Positions 13,035 to 24,656 of a stretch of 64,000 nt of DNA are shown here, in pieces (within the stretch, counting starts at the first letter, position 1; each line of letters opens with the position of its first letter). The translations under genes and the position numbers were made by a program. Under the pieces are notes generated by a model, which was not told where the DNA came from, ran no database searches, and was given only the letters and a program-made list of their open reading frames with translations. The stretch comes from Erythroxylum novogranatense (lineage: Eukaryota > Streptophyta > Magnoliopsida > Malpighiales > Erythroxylaceae). The stretch covers positions 55,901,783 to 55,965,782 of the forward strand of contig CM057228.1 in the NCBI GenBank assembly GCA_029891385.1, in the 5' to 3' direction.

Positions 13035-14648
13035 ATGGAGCAAGTCATTGGTAGCTTGGATGACGGTTTAAGGACTAGGAGAAATGTCTATGAGCAAATG
13101 AGCAATTCAGCTTTTATCTCCTTAGTGGAACCCAAAAATATAAACGAGGCTCTTGAAGATAAAAATTGGCTATTAGCTATGCAAGAAGAGCTTAATCAAT
13201 TCAAGAGGAGTAATGTATGGGATTTGGTAGCACCACCAAAAGACAAAACTATCATTGGAGTCAAGTGGGTAAATAGGATAAAATATGATGAGAATGGTGA
13301 AGCAATCAAGAATAAATCAAGGTTAGTAGCTCAAGGATTTTATCAAGAAGAAGGCCTTGATTATAATGAGACCTATGCTCCTGTGGCTCGATTGGAGGTA
13401 ATCAGATTATTATGTGCATTTGCGTCACACAAAAGGATCAAATTAAATCAAATGGACGTCAAGAGTGCGTTTCTCAATGGATACATTCAAGAGGAAGTTT
13501 ATGTCAAACAACCACCTGGTTTTGAAGATCATGAACATTCGAATCATGTCTACAAACTCAAGAAGGCACTCTATGGGTTAAAGCAAGCACCTAGAGCATG
13601 GTATGAAAGGTTAAGTATTTTGTAACTCAACATGGGTATATTCGTGGTGCGATTGATAATAACTTATTTATTAAACATGTTAATCAAGATATGCTAATTT
13701 GTCAAATATATGTTGATGATATTGTGTTTGGTTCTACTAATGAATCTTTGTGCAAAGAATTCAGTGACTTAATGCAAAGTAAGTTTGAAATGAGCATGAT
13801 GGGGGAACTCAAGTTCTTTCTTGGGTTGCAAATCAAGCAACACAAAGATGACATCTTCATTCACCAATCAAAATATACCAAAGAGCTTCTAAAGAAGTTC
13901 AAAATGGAAGGATGCAAAGTAGTAGCAACACCTATGGCAACAAATGTGGTCTTAGGAAGAAGATGTTGATCAAAAACTTTATAGAGGTATGATCGGCTCT
14001 CTCTTATATTTAACTGCTTCTAGACCTGATATTATATTTGCTACATGTCTTGGTGCTAGATTTCAATCGTGTCCTAAAAATTCTCATTTGAGTGCTTGCA
14101 AAAGAATTTTTAGATATCTGAGTGGAACTAATAATCATGGTTTATGGTATCCCAGTTGTGAATCATTCGACTTGTATGCTTATAGTGATGCTGATCATGG
14201 TGGCTGTAGGGTAGATAGAAAAAGTACTAGTGGCCTATGTCACTTCTTAGGATCATCTTTGATCTCTTGGGCTAGTAAAAAGCAAGTTAGTGTAGTTATT
14301 TCCACTACTGAATCTGAATATGTAGCAGCAGGAAGTGCATGTGCTCAAGTTCTTTGGATTAAACATCAATTGCTTGATTATGGTATTTTGGTAAAAAATA
14401 TTCCTATTTATTGTGATAATACCAGTGCAATTTATTTGAGTAAAAATCTAATTTTGCATAGTAGAACAAAGCATATAGAAATTAGACATCATTTTATACG
14501 TGATCATAGCTTGAAAGGTGACATTTGTTTGAAGCATGTTTCCTCTAGTGACCAATTAGCCGATATATTTACTAAACCCCTTAAGGAAGATGTGTTTGTG
14601 AACATCAAATTGAAACTTGGTATGTGTGATTTAAATTATCTTGGTTGA
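13035..14648 (+). pseudogene. pol: copia-1 reverse transcriptase-RNase H, two frameshifts
   Basis: Three overlapping frames (13035-13625, 13691-13969, 13989-14648) together give a copia RT-RNase H. The RT part shows WVNRIKYDENG, RLVAQGF, ETYAPVARLE, QMDVKSAFLNG and the catalytic YVDD (in QIYVDDIVFGS, about 13709). RNase H follows with YSDADHGG, STTESEYVA, YCDNTSAI and SRTKHIEIRHHFIRDH, ending with LADIFTKPL. Frame breaks lie near 13620 and 13955-13975. The 150 bp before 13035 joins directly to the end of gag, so protease and integrase (normally about 2 kb) have been deleted. The product would not be made as one protein. Confidence 0.9.
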
Positions 14649-14803
14649 TTTTATCTTGCTGCATACATTAGTACATTGAAATGGTCAAAACATGAGGCGA
14701 ATATGCAATTCCATCTGAAGAACACATCATCATGTTCTACATTTAGGCTAAAGTGAGATTGATTTGGAGTTTTGCAACTTTCCAGTCTACTATTTGGAGT
14801 TTA

Positions 14804-14966
14804 AGTCGACTGAGGTAGAGGAACTATTCAAGTTAGTCGACTAACAGTATATGACCAGTCGACTAATACACCCTTTTTCAAAACCAGTCGACTAACAGAA
14901 TTCGACTAGTCGACTAGTTTTCCCTCTGATAACCCCCACTTATGCTTTTAATTTTATTAGTCGACT
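14804..14966. repeat. Second AGTCGACT array, copia-1 3' non-coding region
   Basis: Perfect AGTCGACT copies start at 14804, 14835, 14857, 14886, 14908 and 14959, with a partial TTCGACT just before the 14908 copy. They lie between the end of pol and the 3' LTR, so the whole element carries three AGTCGACT clusters. Confidence 0.9.
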
Positions 14967-15189
14967 ACTCTCAAAATTTTCACTCTTAGTTGTGATGTGT
15001 TCTGCATTTTCACCTAGACCAACAGCTTTTCTTATGCTCTTACTAGTGTGTGAACTTTTTTTTTCCATTTGTCTTCGAGTACTACTTAAGACTCTTGGTG
15101 TTTGATGGTTTACTTCTATGTTTAATGTGATGTTTGTGTTGTTTTCATAATATTTGTGCTCTTTATATTTGTTCTTTTATATTAGATAT

Positions 15190-15473
15190 TTTGATTATGA
15201 CAAAAAGGAGGAATAAAATTGGAAATTGTTGGATATTCTTTTACCTGATTAAGGGGGAGTAATCTTGTTAAAATGTCCTTGATATAAGATTATCTTGATT
15301 TCAACTTAGTCTTACAAATATAATTTTACAATGTTTTTATATTCAATATTTAATATGGCTAAGGGGGAGACTTCTAACTAAAAGACAAGGCTTAAAAACC
15401 TTGATCAATGTTTCTTTGTTTTCATTTCTTAAATAATTTTTAAGTATTTTGTCATTATAAAAAAGGGGGAGAT
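15190..15473 (+). other. Multiple polypurine-like tracts before copia-1 3' LTR
   Basis: Four G/A-rich tracts: ATGACAAAAAGGAGGAATAA (about 15196), TTAAGGGGGAGTAA (about 15248), CTAAGGGGGAGAC (about 15359) and AAAAAAGGGGGAGAT directly against the 3' LTR (15459-15473). The last is the functional tract by position. Repeated polypurine tracts in this region are a known trait of Sireviruses. Confidence 0.6.
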
Positions 15474-16546
15474 TGTCGGACCAATGGTGGTTGACAAATT
15501 AAATTCCCTTTATGTTTTGATAATAATAAAATATATAGAAATGATTAAGAAATTATTTCAGGTATTGTGAATTGGAATAAATCAAGACAAGATATAAATC
15601 TTGGTGAAATCAATAAGGCAATAATCCTCAAACATGCTGGAGACATTAAACATGAGATTATGGGAAGATTTGATGAAATATATCCGTTAGAATCAGAAAC
15701 AAGTCGACTAACATATCATAAGTCGACTAAGAAATCAAGGATCATCAGATGGGGGTTGAAACAAGTCAACTAATGTGGAACAAGTCGACTACAAATCAAA
15801 GGAATAGAAGTACTAGTCGACTATCATGTCACTAGTCGACTTATCGAGGAGTGAAGTTAAAGCCTGAAGTGAAATATGTTAACACTAGTTGACTATAACA
15901 GCTCGACCAGTCGACTATCAGATAGAGCTGAACAAGATTTATCCGAATCATTCACAAAAAGGAAAAGAGGATATTAAGGAACGACTATATGAAGTTATGC
16001 AAAGGCTATGAAGGATGACCAACGACTCTATTCTTCTCAAAACTCAATATAAAAGAGTGGAGGATTAAGGGAAGAGACACAGAGGTCCTATAAGCCAAAT
16101 TATTCCTCTATTGTTCCAAAATTGCTCCTTGTTGCTCTTAAGCTTATTTCAAATTTGTATTGAGCATTGTTCTATCTTCTTTATCTCATTTATTGTGCTA
16201 GTTGAGTGATTAGTGAAAGGTCACTAGAGAGGTAGGATTTGTGCCGGAAAACAAATCGTTTGTAAAGGTAACTTGAGTCGGAAGTCAAGTGGTATTGTAA
16301 GAGTTCACACTAAACTAAAAAGTATATAGTAAAGTGGTTTGTCAAATCCTAAGTGGGAGCTTAGGTAGAGAACGTAGGTCTTAGTACCGAATCTCTATAA
16401 AAAGAGTGTTTGCTCTTATTCCCTACTCTTTAAATTTAAATTTGTTTAAATTGTTTTTGTGTGAATTAACTTCTGTTTTTATTGTACAATTTTATAAAAG
16501 GGTTTAAAGATCTATTCAACTCCCCTTCTAGATCGTTTACAATACT

Positions 16547-17860
16547 ATATCAAAGATGATTTCACATCTAAGATTGCATATGTTACATTAAAGGAGATTC
16601 TCAAATGGAGAGGCTAGTAGGGAATGGGATGGACATAGTATTATGGCATGACAATTAGATATTTGATGGTCCTCTAGGTTGCGTTGAATGGGTTGGAAGA
16701 CATCATTCCAGGTAATCAAAACAAATTAAATGCAAGTTGGTTAAGAATGAGATTCTTATGAGAATAAGGGTGTGCTTATTTGGTTGGTATGAAAAAAAGG
16801 GAATAGGTATGGAATGAAAAATTGAGTTTGGTAAGGAACTATGATTATAGAATCATTATTTTGATTACCCATTTTTGGATAATACCCTATTCCTCTCCTA
16901 ATCTAGAGGAATAGATATCATTGTTATGTAAGGATGTGCTTATTATAATTGATTAAAATATAATTATTAATTAATTAAAATATTAAAATTAATTAATTAA
17001 TTACAGTATAATTAATTAAAATATAATTCATTAATTAATAAATAATTATATTGTAATTAATTAATTACAATATAATTAATTATAATATAATATAATTAAT
17101 TAATTATAATAAATTTTATTTCTTAGTATTTTACAAACCAACCACTATCAACAATAATGATAATCATTCTTTCCTCTTAACCAACTATCATAATTATAAT
17201 GATAATATCCATTCTTATTTTTTACTATATTCATTCTCATTTCTATTACCATTCCTCTGTACAAATCAGTCACCCTTAAATGACAACAATATGCAAATGG
17301 AGATTAAAAAATGTAGCATTAAAAGGAAATGCGGAAGAAAAATTAGTGGCATCGTACTGCTAATGGAATAGACAATAATATTTCATGCAAAAAAAATTCA
17401 ATAGAATCTCAGGAATGTCTCATGGTACAAGATGGTATGATGTAAATACAATCTTCCTAGAGCAACTACAACTTTATGGAGAGCTATAAAGGAGAAACTA
17501 CCCACTATTTACAGATTAAATAAGTTTAAGTGCTTGACAAACTAGTACAGAGAGAGCACTTCACACATATTTTTCAAAAGTAAATACACTTGTGGAGCTT
17601 GGAAAACAACATTGCAAAATTGTGCAATCAATAATCCACTAGAGGAGTGGCAATAGATCATAAGTTGGAGTATGACCTTACTGGAAGTCAAGAAAGATCG
17701 TAAACTTATTATATAGCCTTATCCTACTTGTATTACATATATGGGGTGAAAGAAACAGACAAATATTTTGGCAAATCATGCCTGTGTACTCTCGTCTTGA
17801 GAGTTTGTAGTAAAATATTTGTTTTCCAGCCTTTTATGACTTATTAATTCAATTTTCATT
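16547..17860 (+). pseudogene. LINE (L1-type) 3' fragment, frame-broken
   Basis: Pieces of a non-LTR retrotransposon C-terminus appear in order on the plus strand. A VGNGMD-V-WHD-type segment lies near 16620-16660, a zinc-finger-like stretch with Cys (SHIFFK, GAWKTTLQNCAIN) lies near 17560-17635, and LHIWGERNRQIFW near 17733-17771 is the typical end of plant LINE ORF2. Stops and frameshifts occur throughout. A MITE-like element (16768-17276) interrupts it. It directly follows the copia-1 3' LTR, so copia-1 seems to have inserted into or next to this LINE. Confidence 0.6.
16768..17276. mobile_element. MITE-like element inside the LINE fragment
   Basis: It begins GGGTGTGCTTATTTGG and ends in GTCACCCT. 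The outermost bases are inverted (GGGTG / CACCC). TAA is present at both flanks (16765-16767 and 17277-17279), consistent with a 3-bp Harbinger-type duplication, though the ends are off by one base. The middle (16930-17110) is built of TTAATTAA and AATATAATTA words with strong self-complementarity. LINE-like text resumes on the right. Confidence 0.5.
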
Positions 17861-18393
17861 TTTTAAAAAAGCTATCAAATAGTATTACAACTATCTCTTC
17901 TCTACCTAAACATTTGGCCAAATGTTTAGCAACAGAGAGTATGAATATTTAATAAATACATTTATAGCATTTTGATATTGATGATTCAGAGCCTTTGCCT
18001 ACTAATTACACAACCCATGTCTGAACAAAAGTACTGTATAGGGAGAAGGTTATTCTCTGCTGAAAATTGGTTACAGGATGAGGAAAGAAAGCAGAAAAAG
18101 GAGGTGACGGTCCAAACTTAAAAGGCAGCAGTGTAGTAGTACAGTTACAAAACAAAACAAAACCCACAAGCTTTGTCAGTTCAGAGGGTAAATTCGTCAA
18201 TACAAAGAACAAAATCACCAACGTAAGCGCAATCCTTAGTCTGAGAAGTTGTTTGTCTCCAACTCCCATCCCTCCATACCCCGCCTTACATCTTCGCTCT
18301 GCCTCGCTCTCTCTCTCTCAAAAAGAAAGAGAAAATATATCTGTTTTCCTTTTGATTTCATCTTGCTGTGTGCTCTGCTCGGTGCTCTTAAGA
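17861..18393 (+). promoter_or_regulatory. Upstream region and 5' leader of the copper ATPase gene
   Basis: 533 bp between the LINE remnant and the start codon. No convincing TATA box; the nearest candidate is TGTATAGGG near 18035. A CT-rich tract (18304-18320) sits about 80 bp before the ATG, as often seen in plant 5' leaders. No ATG is present between about 18230 and 18394, so the gene's start codon is the first one in the likely leader. Confidence 0.35.
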
Positions 18394-19696
18394 ATGGCGC
18401 CGAGCATTGGAGACCTCCAGCTGGTCCACGACACTGACGACGACATGGAGGACGTCAGACTCCTTGATTCTTACGAAAACCAAAACGATTCGCATGTGAT
18501 TGGGATTGGTGATGATGAAGAAGAAGACGGAGCTGTGAGGAGGATTCAAGTGAGCGTCACGGGGATGACGTGTGCAGCGTGTTCCAATTCTGTAGAATCA
18601 GCCCTCAAGAGCGTTGATGGGGTTTTTAAAGCCTCCGTTGCCTTGCTTCAGAACAAGGCTGTTGTTGTCTGCGACCCTAACCTGGTCAAGGTTGGTGGTG
18701 AAACCTTTGACTTTTTTCTATTTCTGTTGTTCTAGTTCGGTATTTGGGACCATTTTCTTTTGATGATCTGCATGTTATACTTGAGAACGTTCATTTCGAA
18801 ATCTTTTTAGGCGTTGATTTGTGTTTGATGTTGTCATTAATGTATGTTTGATCCTGAAATTTTACTTCCATACGTATTTGACTTATTGGTATATGGTTAT
18901 GGAGCCATTTTTTAACCCTCACTGTTAATTGGGACTGATCGTAATTTATCTGCAGTTTTCAGTCAATTGCATGAGCTGTTTACTTGCATCATAGATATTA
19001 ACTTTCATGATCTTAGTGTTTTACGGATATTTCTCAACTCAGGATGATGACATCAAGAATGCAATTGAGGATGCAGGCTTTGAAGCAGAAATACTACCTG
19101 AACCTGTCACGTCTAAAGCAAAATCAAGTAATACCCTTACAGGGCAGTTTACTATAGGAGGTATGACCTGCGCCGCATGTGTCAACTCTGTTGAAGGTAT
19201 TTTGAGGAATCTTCCTGGTGTAAAAAGGGCAGTAGTTGCTCTAGCTACTTCATTAGGAGAAGTTGAGTATGATCCTACTATAATCAGTAAGGATGATATA
19301 GTGAATGCAATTGAAGATGCTGGTTTTGAAGGTTTGCTTGTACAGAGTAGTCAGCAGGATAAAATCATCTTAGGAGTTGCTGGGGTGTTCACTGAGATGG
19401 ATGCACAGCTTTTAGAAGGAATACTTATCACATTGAGAGGAGTACGGCAGTTTCGTTTCAACAGGATATCCAGTGAACTTGATGTTCTCTTTGATCCTGA
19501 AGTTGTTAGTTCTAGGTCCTTGGTTGATGGGATTGAGGGAGGAAGCAATGGAAAGTTTAAGTTACATGTTATGAATCCTTTTACAAGAATGACCTCAAAG
19601 GATGTCGAAGAGTCATCCATTATGTTTCGGCTTTTTGTCTCCAGTTTGCTTCTCAGTGTGAGTAGCTACCTCAAGATTTTAATTCTATACTCCTTG

Positions 19697-19734
<38 letters not shown>

Positions 19735-22700
19735 AAATTTGTGATCTCACCATGGGTTGACTGCATTTTTATGTAGCAGATTCCTATCTTCTTCATACGA
19801 GTTGTATGTCCTCACATACCAATGTTGTATTCACTACTACTGCGACGCTGTGGACCCTTCCTAATGGGAGACTGGTTGAAGTGGGTATTGGTGAGTGTAG
19901 TTCAATTTGTGATTGGAAAGCGCTTCTATGTAGCAGCTGGCAGAGCCCTTCGAAATGGTTCAACCAACATGGATGTTTTAGTTGCATTAGGAACCTCAGC
20001 ATCATACTTCTACTCTGTATGTGCACTACTATATGGTGCAGCCACTGGCTTTTGGTCTCCAACTTACTTTGAGACAAGTTCCATGCTGATAACTTTTGTG
20101 TTGTTGGGAAAGTACTTGGAGTGCCTTGCCAAGGGAAAAACATCGGATGCAATCAAGAAGTTGGTAGAGCTTGCACCAGCGACTGCACTGCTGGTTGTCA
20201 AAGACAAAGGTATCTGCTTTCAATGTTGTTTTGTCAAAATTTTACGTTTCTTTTGTGGAAGTTGAGTTTGAGCTTCATTAATCTTTTTGCAAAATTTAGA
20301 AATGAATGCTCTGAGTGACACTAAGTATGTGATAACTAGAAAGACAATTAAGGAACTAAGTAATATAACTTTGTTGGCCTTGTAGATGGAATCTGCATTG
20401 AAGACAAGGAGATAGATGCCTTACTTATTCAGCCTGGTGACACATTAAAAGTTCTTCCTGGGGCTAAAGTTCCTGCTGATGGTTTGGTGATATGGGGTTC
20501 AAGCTATGTCAATGAGAGTATGGTAACTGGTGAATCTGCTCCTGTCTCAAAAGAGGTTAATTCAGCAGTTATTGGAGGTACAATAAATTTACACGGTGCC
20601 CTTCATATACAAGTCACAAAAGTAGGATGTGATGCAGTTTTGAGCCAGATAATTAGTTTGGTTGAGACAGCACAAATGTCCAAAGCTCCAATTCAGATGT
20701 TTGCAGATTTTGTAAGTATCACAGCCATTGCTTTTTCTATTTTCTTTTTTCCTTCTTCATTGCTTGGGGCGGGGGAAGCAGGAGGTCATCTTTTGCTCAT
20801 CATATGGGTATACTAGTGCTGAATATCAAAGTTTTTGATTTCATAAGTTTTGACATTAGACTAAACTAGGATATTTGGATACAATTAAATATATCAAAAC
20901 CATCATATTCAAAGAACTTGATAAGTGAATACTTTGTACATCATCAATAAGCTAGTTGAACATTCCAAATCAAACAATTTGAGATTTTGCACTAATCTTT
21001 CTGTAGCTTTTCATGTTCGTTATATGTTCTAACAATGCCTATATCAGGGGCAAAAGGAAAGCTTTATGAAACTTTGTCTTCAACTGATTATCATTCCAGC
21101 AACTAAATCTACCAGGCTTGTGTTTTGGTTCTGCACTTGTGATCTACCTTCTTCTATCCTTTTTCCCCACCTTTTCCTTTTTGTATTCCTCCTGCTTCTG
21201 AGCTGGAATCTCTTATTGGTTTTTGCATATCATTGTACATACATTCAAATGCCATTCTTAATGTCTTTTGGCTTGCAGGTTGCAAGCATTTTTGTTCCTA
21301 CTGTTGTTGCTATGGCTTTGCTAACCTTGTTTGGCTGGTAAGTTACTTCTGGGTTGTTTTACAGGTTATTGTGATCGATATTGACTTAGGTATTAAATGT
21401 ATGCCGTACTTTTACATAACATTCTTTTTCATGTTCCTACTTTTAACCTTGTTTGACTGGGAAGTTGCTTCTGGGTTGCTTTCCTGGCTGTTGTGTACTT
21501 TGACTGGGATATTACGTGTTTGCCTACTTTTCACAGCATTCTTTTACTTCCTGTAGGTATGTTGCCGGATCTATGGGAGCTTACCCGGAAACATGGCTTC
21601 CAGAAAATGGAAATTACTTTGTTTTTTCTCTCATGTTTGCAATCTCTGTGGTGGTAATCGCATGTCCATGTGCTCTTGGATTGGCAACACCAACTGCAGT
21701 CATGGTTGCAACTGGGGTTGGTGCAAACAATGGTGTGTTGATAAAGGGTGGGGACGCTTTAGAAAGGGCTCAAGAGATTAAATATGTCATATTTGATAAA
21801 ACAGGCACCTTAACGCAAGGAAAAGCCACTGTTACTACTGCAAAAGTATTCAATGGGATGGATCGTGGGGAATTCCTCAGATGGGTGGCTTCGGCGGAGG
21901 TGATTTTCTGCTGATTATTAAATGTGACGTGTTCATTTCTTATCATGACCTGTGCATGTGTTTTTGCTGAGCATGAGGCTCATTTATGATAAAGACTCAA
22001 GGGAGAAAAGAAGAAACACCTTGATGTTTTTTCACATGACATCCTTCAGAAATTGGGAACTGGGGGGTGGGGGGATGGTGTTCTAGTTCTTCTCTCTTCC
22101 ATTGATAATGGTTTTCGTTAACAGTAGCAGCATGACTAATCACTTCCCCATCCATTTCTTAACATGGTTCAGGCAAGCAGTGAACATCCATTGGCAAAAG
22201 CAATAGTGGAGTATGCACGCCATTTCCATTTCTTGGATGAATCTTCTCCAATTTATGCTGGTGACAGCAACAGTAAAGATTCCACAATATCCAGATGGCT
22301 TCTTGATGTCTCAGAGTTTTTGGCTCTTCCTGGAAGAGGTGTTAAATGCTTGATAGATGGAAAACAAATTCTGGTGAGTTTTTTGGTGTAAAATATAGGT
22401 GTTTTTTGGTGCATCAATTAAAAAAGATATTGTTTGACCCCTGGGGCACTCATAGCTGTATACTATGTCCTGAATAGGTTGGCAATCGAAAGCTAATGAC
22501 TGAAAGTGGAATTGCCATTCCAACAGCTGTAGAAGATTTTGTAATTGAACTTGAAGAAAGTGCAGAAACAGGCATTCTTGTTTCATTTAATGACAACCTA
22601 GTTGGCGTTTTAGGAGTTGCAGACCCACTAAAGAGAGAAGCTGCTGTAGTCATAGAAGGCCTTCGCAAAATGGGTGTCAAACCTGTTATGGTGACCGGCG

Positions 22701-23605
22701 ATAATTGGAGGACTGCTCAAGCTGTTGCTAAGGAGGTTTGTAGTTTCTCTTATTACTTTTATTGAATTCAGTTCTTAACATAAATTCGGTATGAAGTCAC
22801 GGTGGATGATTATCTAGGCATTTTGTTGATGTATAGTGCATCTTAATTGGTTAATTGTGGTCCTTTCTCCTATTACTTAGACCGTTTATTACGAAGTGAT
22901 CTCCATCCCTTCAATGTGCACCAAAGTTATGACATTAGGCTCTGTTTTCTTTAAATTGATCGATAGTCATTATTTGCAGCTGATAAAAAGAAGAGTTACA
23001 AGGCAGACTCATCTGATTCTACCTTGTGAAACAAATTCAATATACCCTTTCTTTACTGCTAACATAAACATCCATTTGAAATGTTTTTTTGGCCAAGCGA
23101 ATTTACTCGGTGCTGTTTGAGTTTGCAGGTTGGCATTGAAGATGTTAAGGCTGAAGTAATGCCAGCGGGGAAAGCTGATGTCATCCGCTCATTTCAGAAG
23201 GATGGAAGCACGGTTGCAATGGTGGGTGATGGTATCAACGACTCACCTGCTTTAGCTGCTGCAGATGTTGGCATGGCGATTGGGGCAGGAACTGATATTG
23301 CTATAGAAGCTGCTGACTACGTTTTGATGAGGAACAATCTGGAGGATGTAATCACAGCCATTGACCTCTCAAGGAAAACTCTTGCCCGCATACGATGGAA
23401 CTATATTTTTGCTATGGCATACAATGTAGTCGCCATACCTCTTGCAGCAGGGGTTTTCTATCCATCACTAGGGATCAAGTTGCCACCATGGGCATCTGGA
23501 GCATGCATGGCTCTCTCATCTGTAAGTGTTGTATGTTCCTCATTACTCCTTAGAAGATATAAAAGACCCAGGCTTACCACTATACTGCAAATAACTGTAG
23601 AGTGA
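18394..23605 (+). CDS. RAN1: P1B-type copper-transporting ATPase, RAN1/HMA7 type (9 exons, 1001 aa)
   Basis: Exons: 18394-18690, 19043-19657, 19780-20209, 20386-20711, 21279-21337, 21557-21899, 22173-22373, 22478-22735, 23129-23605. All introns are GT-AG and phases agree, giving 1001 residues, the length I recall for Arabidopsis RAN1 (HMA7). Two metal-binding HMA domains carry MTCAAC (Cys60/63 and Cys142/145); a third HMA-like fold (about 208-275) lacks the cysteines. Catalytic marks: TGES (495-498), membrane CPC (612-614), DKTGT with phospho-Asp656, SEHP (694-696), GDGIND (876-881), then YN (941-942) and MALSS (970-974) in the last membrane helices. Family role: ATP-driven Cu(I) transport into the Golgi/endomembrane lumen, supplying copper to ethylene receptors and cuproenzymes. 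The start is chosen from MAPS.DLQL similarity to RAN1. Everything needed for activity is present; it appears functional. Confidence 0.95.
19701..19730. repeat. (CT)15 microsatellite in intron 2
   Basis: Fifteen CT units lie just inside intron 2, about 50 bp upstream of the acceptor at 19779, lengthening its pyrimidine tract. Likely length-polymorphic. Confidence 0.95.
21322..21556. repeat. Tandem duplication of about 120 bp covering the exon 5 end and intron 5
   Basis: The exon 5 end plus donor (TAACCTTGTTTGGCTGGTAA at 21322) recurs at 21444 as TAACCTTGTTTGACTGGGAA, and the rest of intron 5 repeats with it (a TACTTTTACATAACATTCTTT segment versus TACTTTTCACAGCATTCTTT about 120 bp later). In the second copy the donor GGTAAG is GGGAAG, so it cannot be used as a standard splice site. 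Confidence 0.8.
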
Positions 23606-24341
23606 AACAGAAAAAAAAAACAAAAAAAGAAGAAGAAAAGATCAGTTTGTCCCAGGTTTTGTGTATCATTTGGCCTCTTTTTGGGATTTGTTTTACATTT
23701 TTTGTACAACAGGGGTATGCTTCTATCAACCCCTTTCCATTGTAAATGGTGCTTCTGTACAATGGTGTCTTTTTCCTTGTTTCCTGATAGCTGTTCTTGT
23801 TTAACAAGTCAAGAATCACTGCTTTGTTCCTATATAATTAGATTTTGGCGAAACATGACATTTATATATAAAAAAAGGTAACATAAAAAGGAAATCCACA
23901 ACACGAGCACGAATAAGAAATAATTAAAGAAACGAGGAAAGGAAAATGCAAACGACGCTCGTAATATATTACATTACAAGTCACTGAACAAGTATAAGGT
24001 ACATTACATTAAAGTTTTCAGGGGGGCTTCTAATTCCCTCATGGACGTTGGCTGGGACGAACTTTTGTTTCATTTCAAATATCAAAAATCAAGTCTAGTT
24101 TGATATAGGTGGTCTGAAAAATGATTCAAATTGTATTTCGTGAGAATCTACGTTAAAGGAGGGCCATGCATAAGAGATAAAGAGGCAAAAGATGAAACGC
24201 TCTTCCTCCATTTCGAGCTCTTTCTTCTCCTTCTATCTTTCTCTTGCTTTCTTCTAGCTTTGTTCTTTCTTTGATGACAGCGCTTTCTCTGCAAAACCAA
24301 ACAACATTAGATTTCCATTTAGCTTTTAAACTAACACTATA
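23606..24341. other. 3' region of the ATPase gene and spacer
   Basis: A purine-rich run (23609-23640) follows the stop, then about 250 bp of T-rich DNA that probably holds the 3' UTR; I could not fix one poly(A) signal. On the minus strand, 24292-24154 reads as a possible terminal exon: the acceptor-like GGTTTTGCAG is followed by an open stretch of about 45 residues very rich in Lys/Arg, ending in a stop. The rest of such a gene is not found because LINE sequence begins at about 24.3 kb. Confidence 0.3.
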
Positions 24342-24656
24342 ATGGAGATAGATTTTTCACCTCTACACTCAGTCACCCCGTTTTCCACTTCTCCTCCGTC
24401 ATCCCCTTCTCAACCTACAACGACCTTTGCACCTTACTCTTCTTGCCTATCTCACTCTACAAATCAAATTACCCACTCCCAGCCTCTGCCGTTCCACCTC
24501 CTAAAACTTCTGCTCTATCTGACAGTGTGTATCAACAAAACAAAGGGGCTAGAAAGACATGGAAACAGGTTGTGAGTCAGAGTGGCAATTTTGACTCTTG
24601 ATCTATTGTCCTCCAGTCGAGATTGAAGGCAAGCTAATAGTGGCTCTAAGTCTAGA

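Larger units (their letters stand above)
10725..16541 (+). mobile_element. Copia-1: Ty1-copia retrotransposon, internally deleted
   Basis: 5817-bp element with a 5' LTR at 10725-11789 (1065 bp), a 3' LTR at 15474-16541 (1068 bp) and target-site duplication ATACT on both sides (10720-10724, 16542-16546). The primer-binding site TGGTATCAGGGC (11792-11803) follows the 5' LTR. A polypurine tract ending GGGGGAGAT precedes the 3' LTR. By eye the LTRs differ at roughly 3 percent of positions. Gag and RT-RNase H are present but broken; no protease or integrase is seen between them. Several extra polypurine-like tracts upstream of the 3' LTR recall Sirevirus organisation, which is an inference. Confidence 0.9.

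Noticed and set aside
18253..18393. Longer N-terminus for the copper ATPase
   Set aside because: The upstream in-frame extension begins at TTG, not ATG, and the residues are unlike the family; MAPS at 18394 is the first ATG in the leader.
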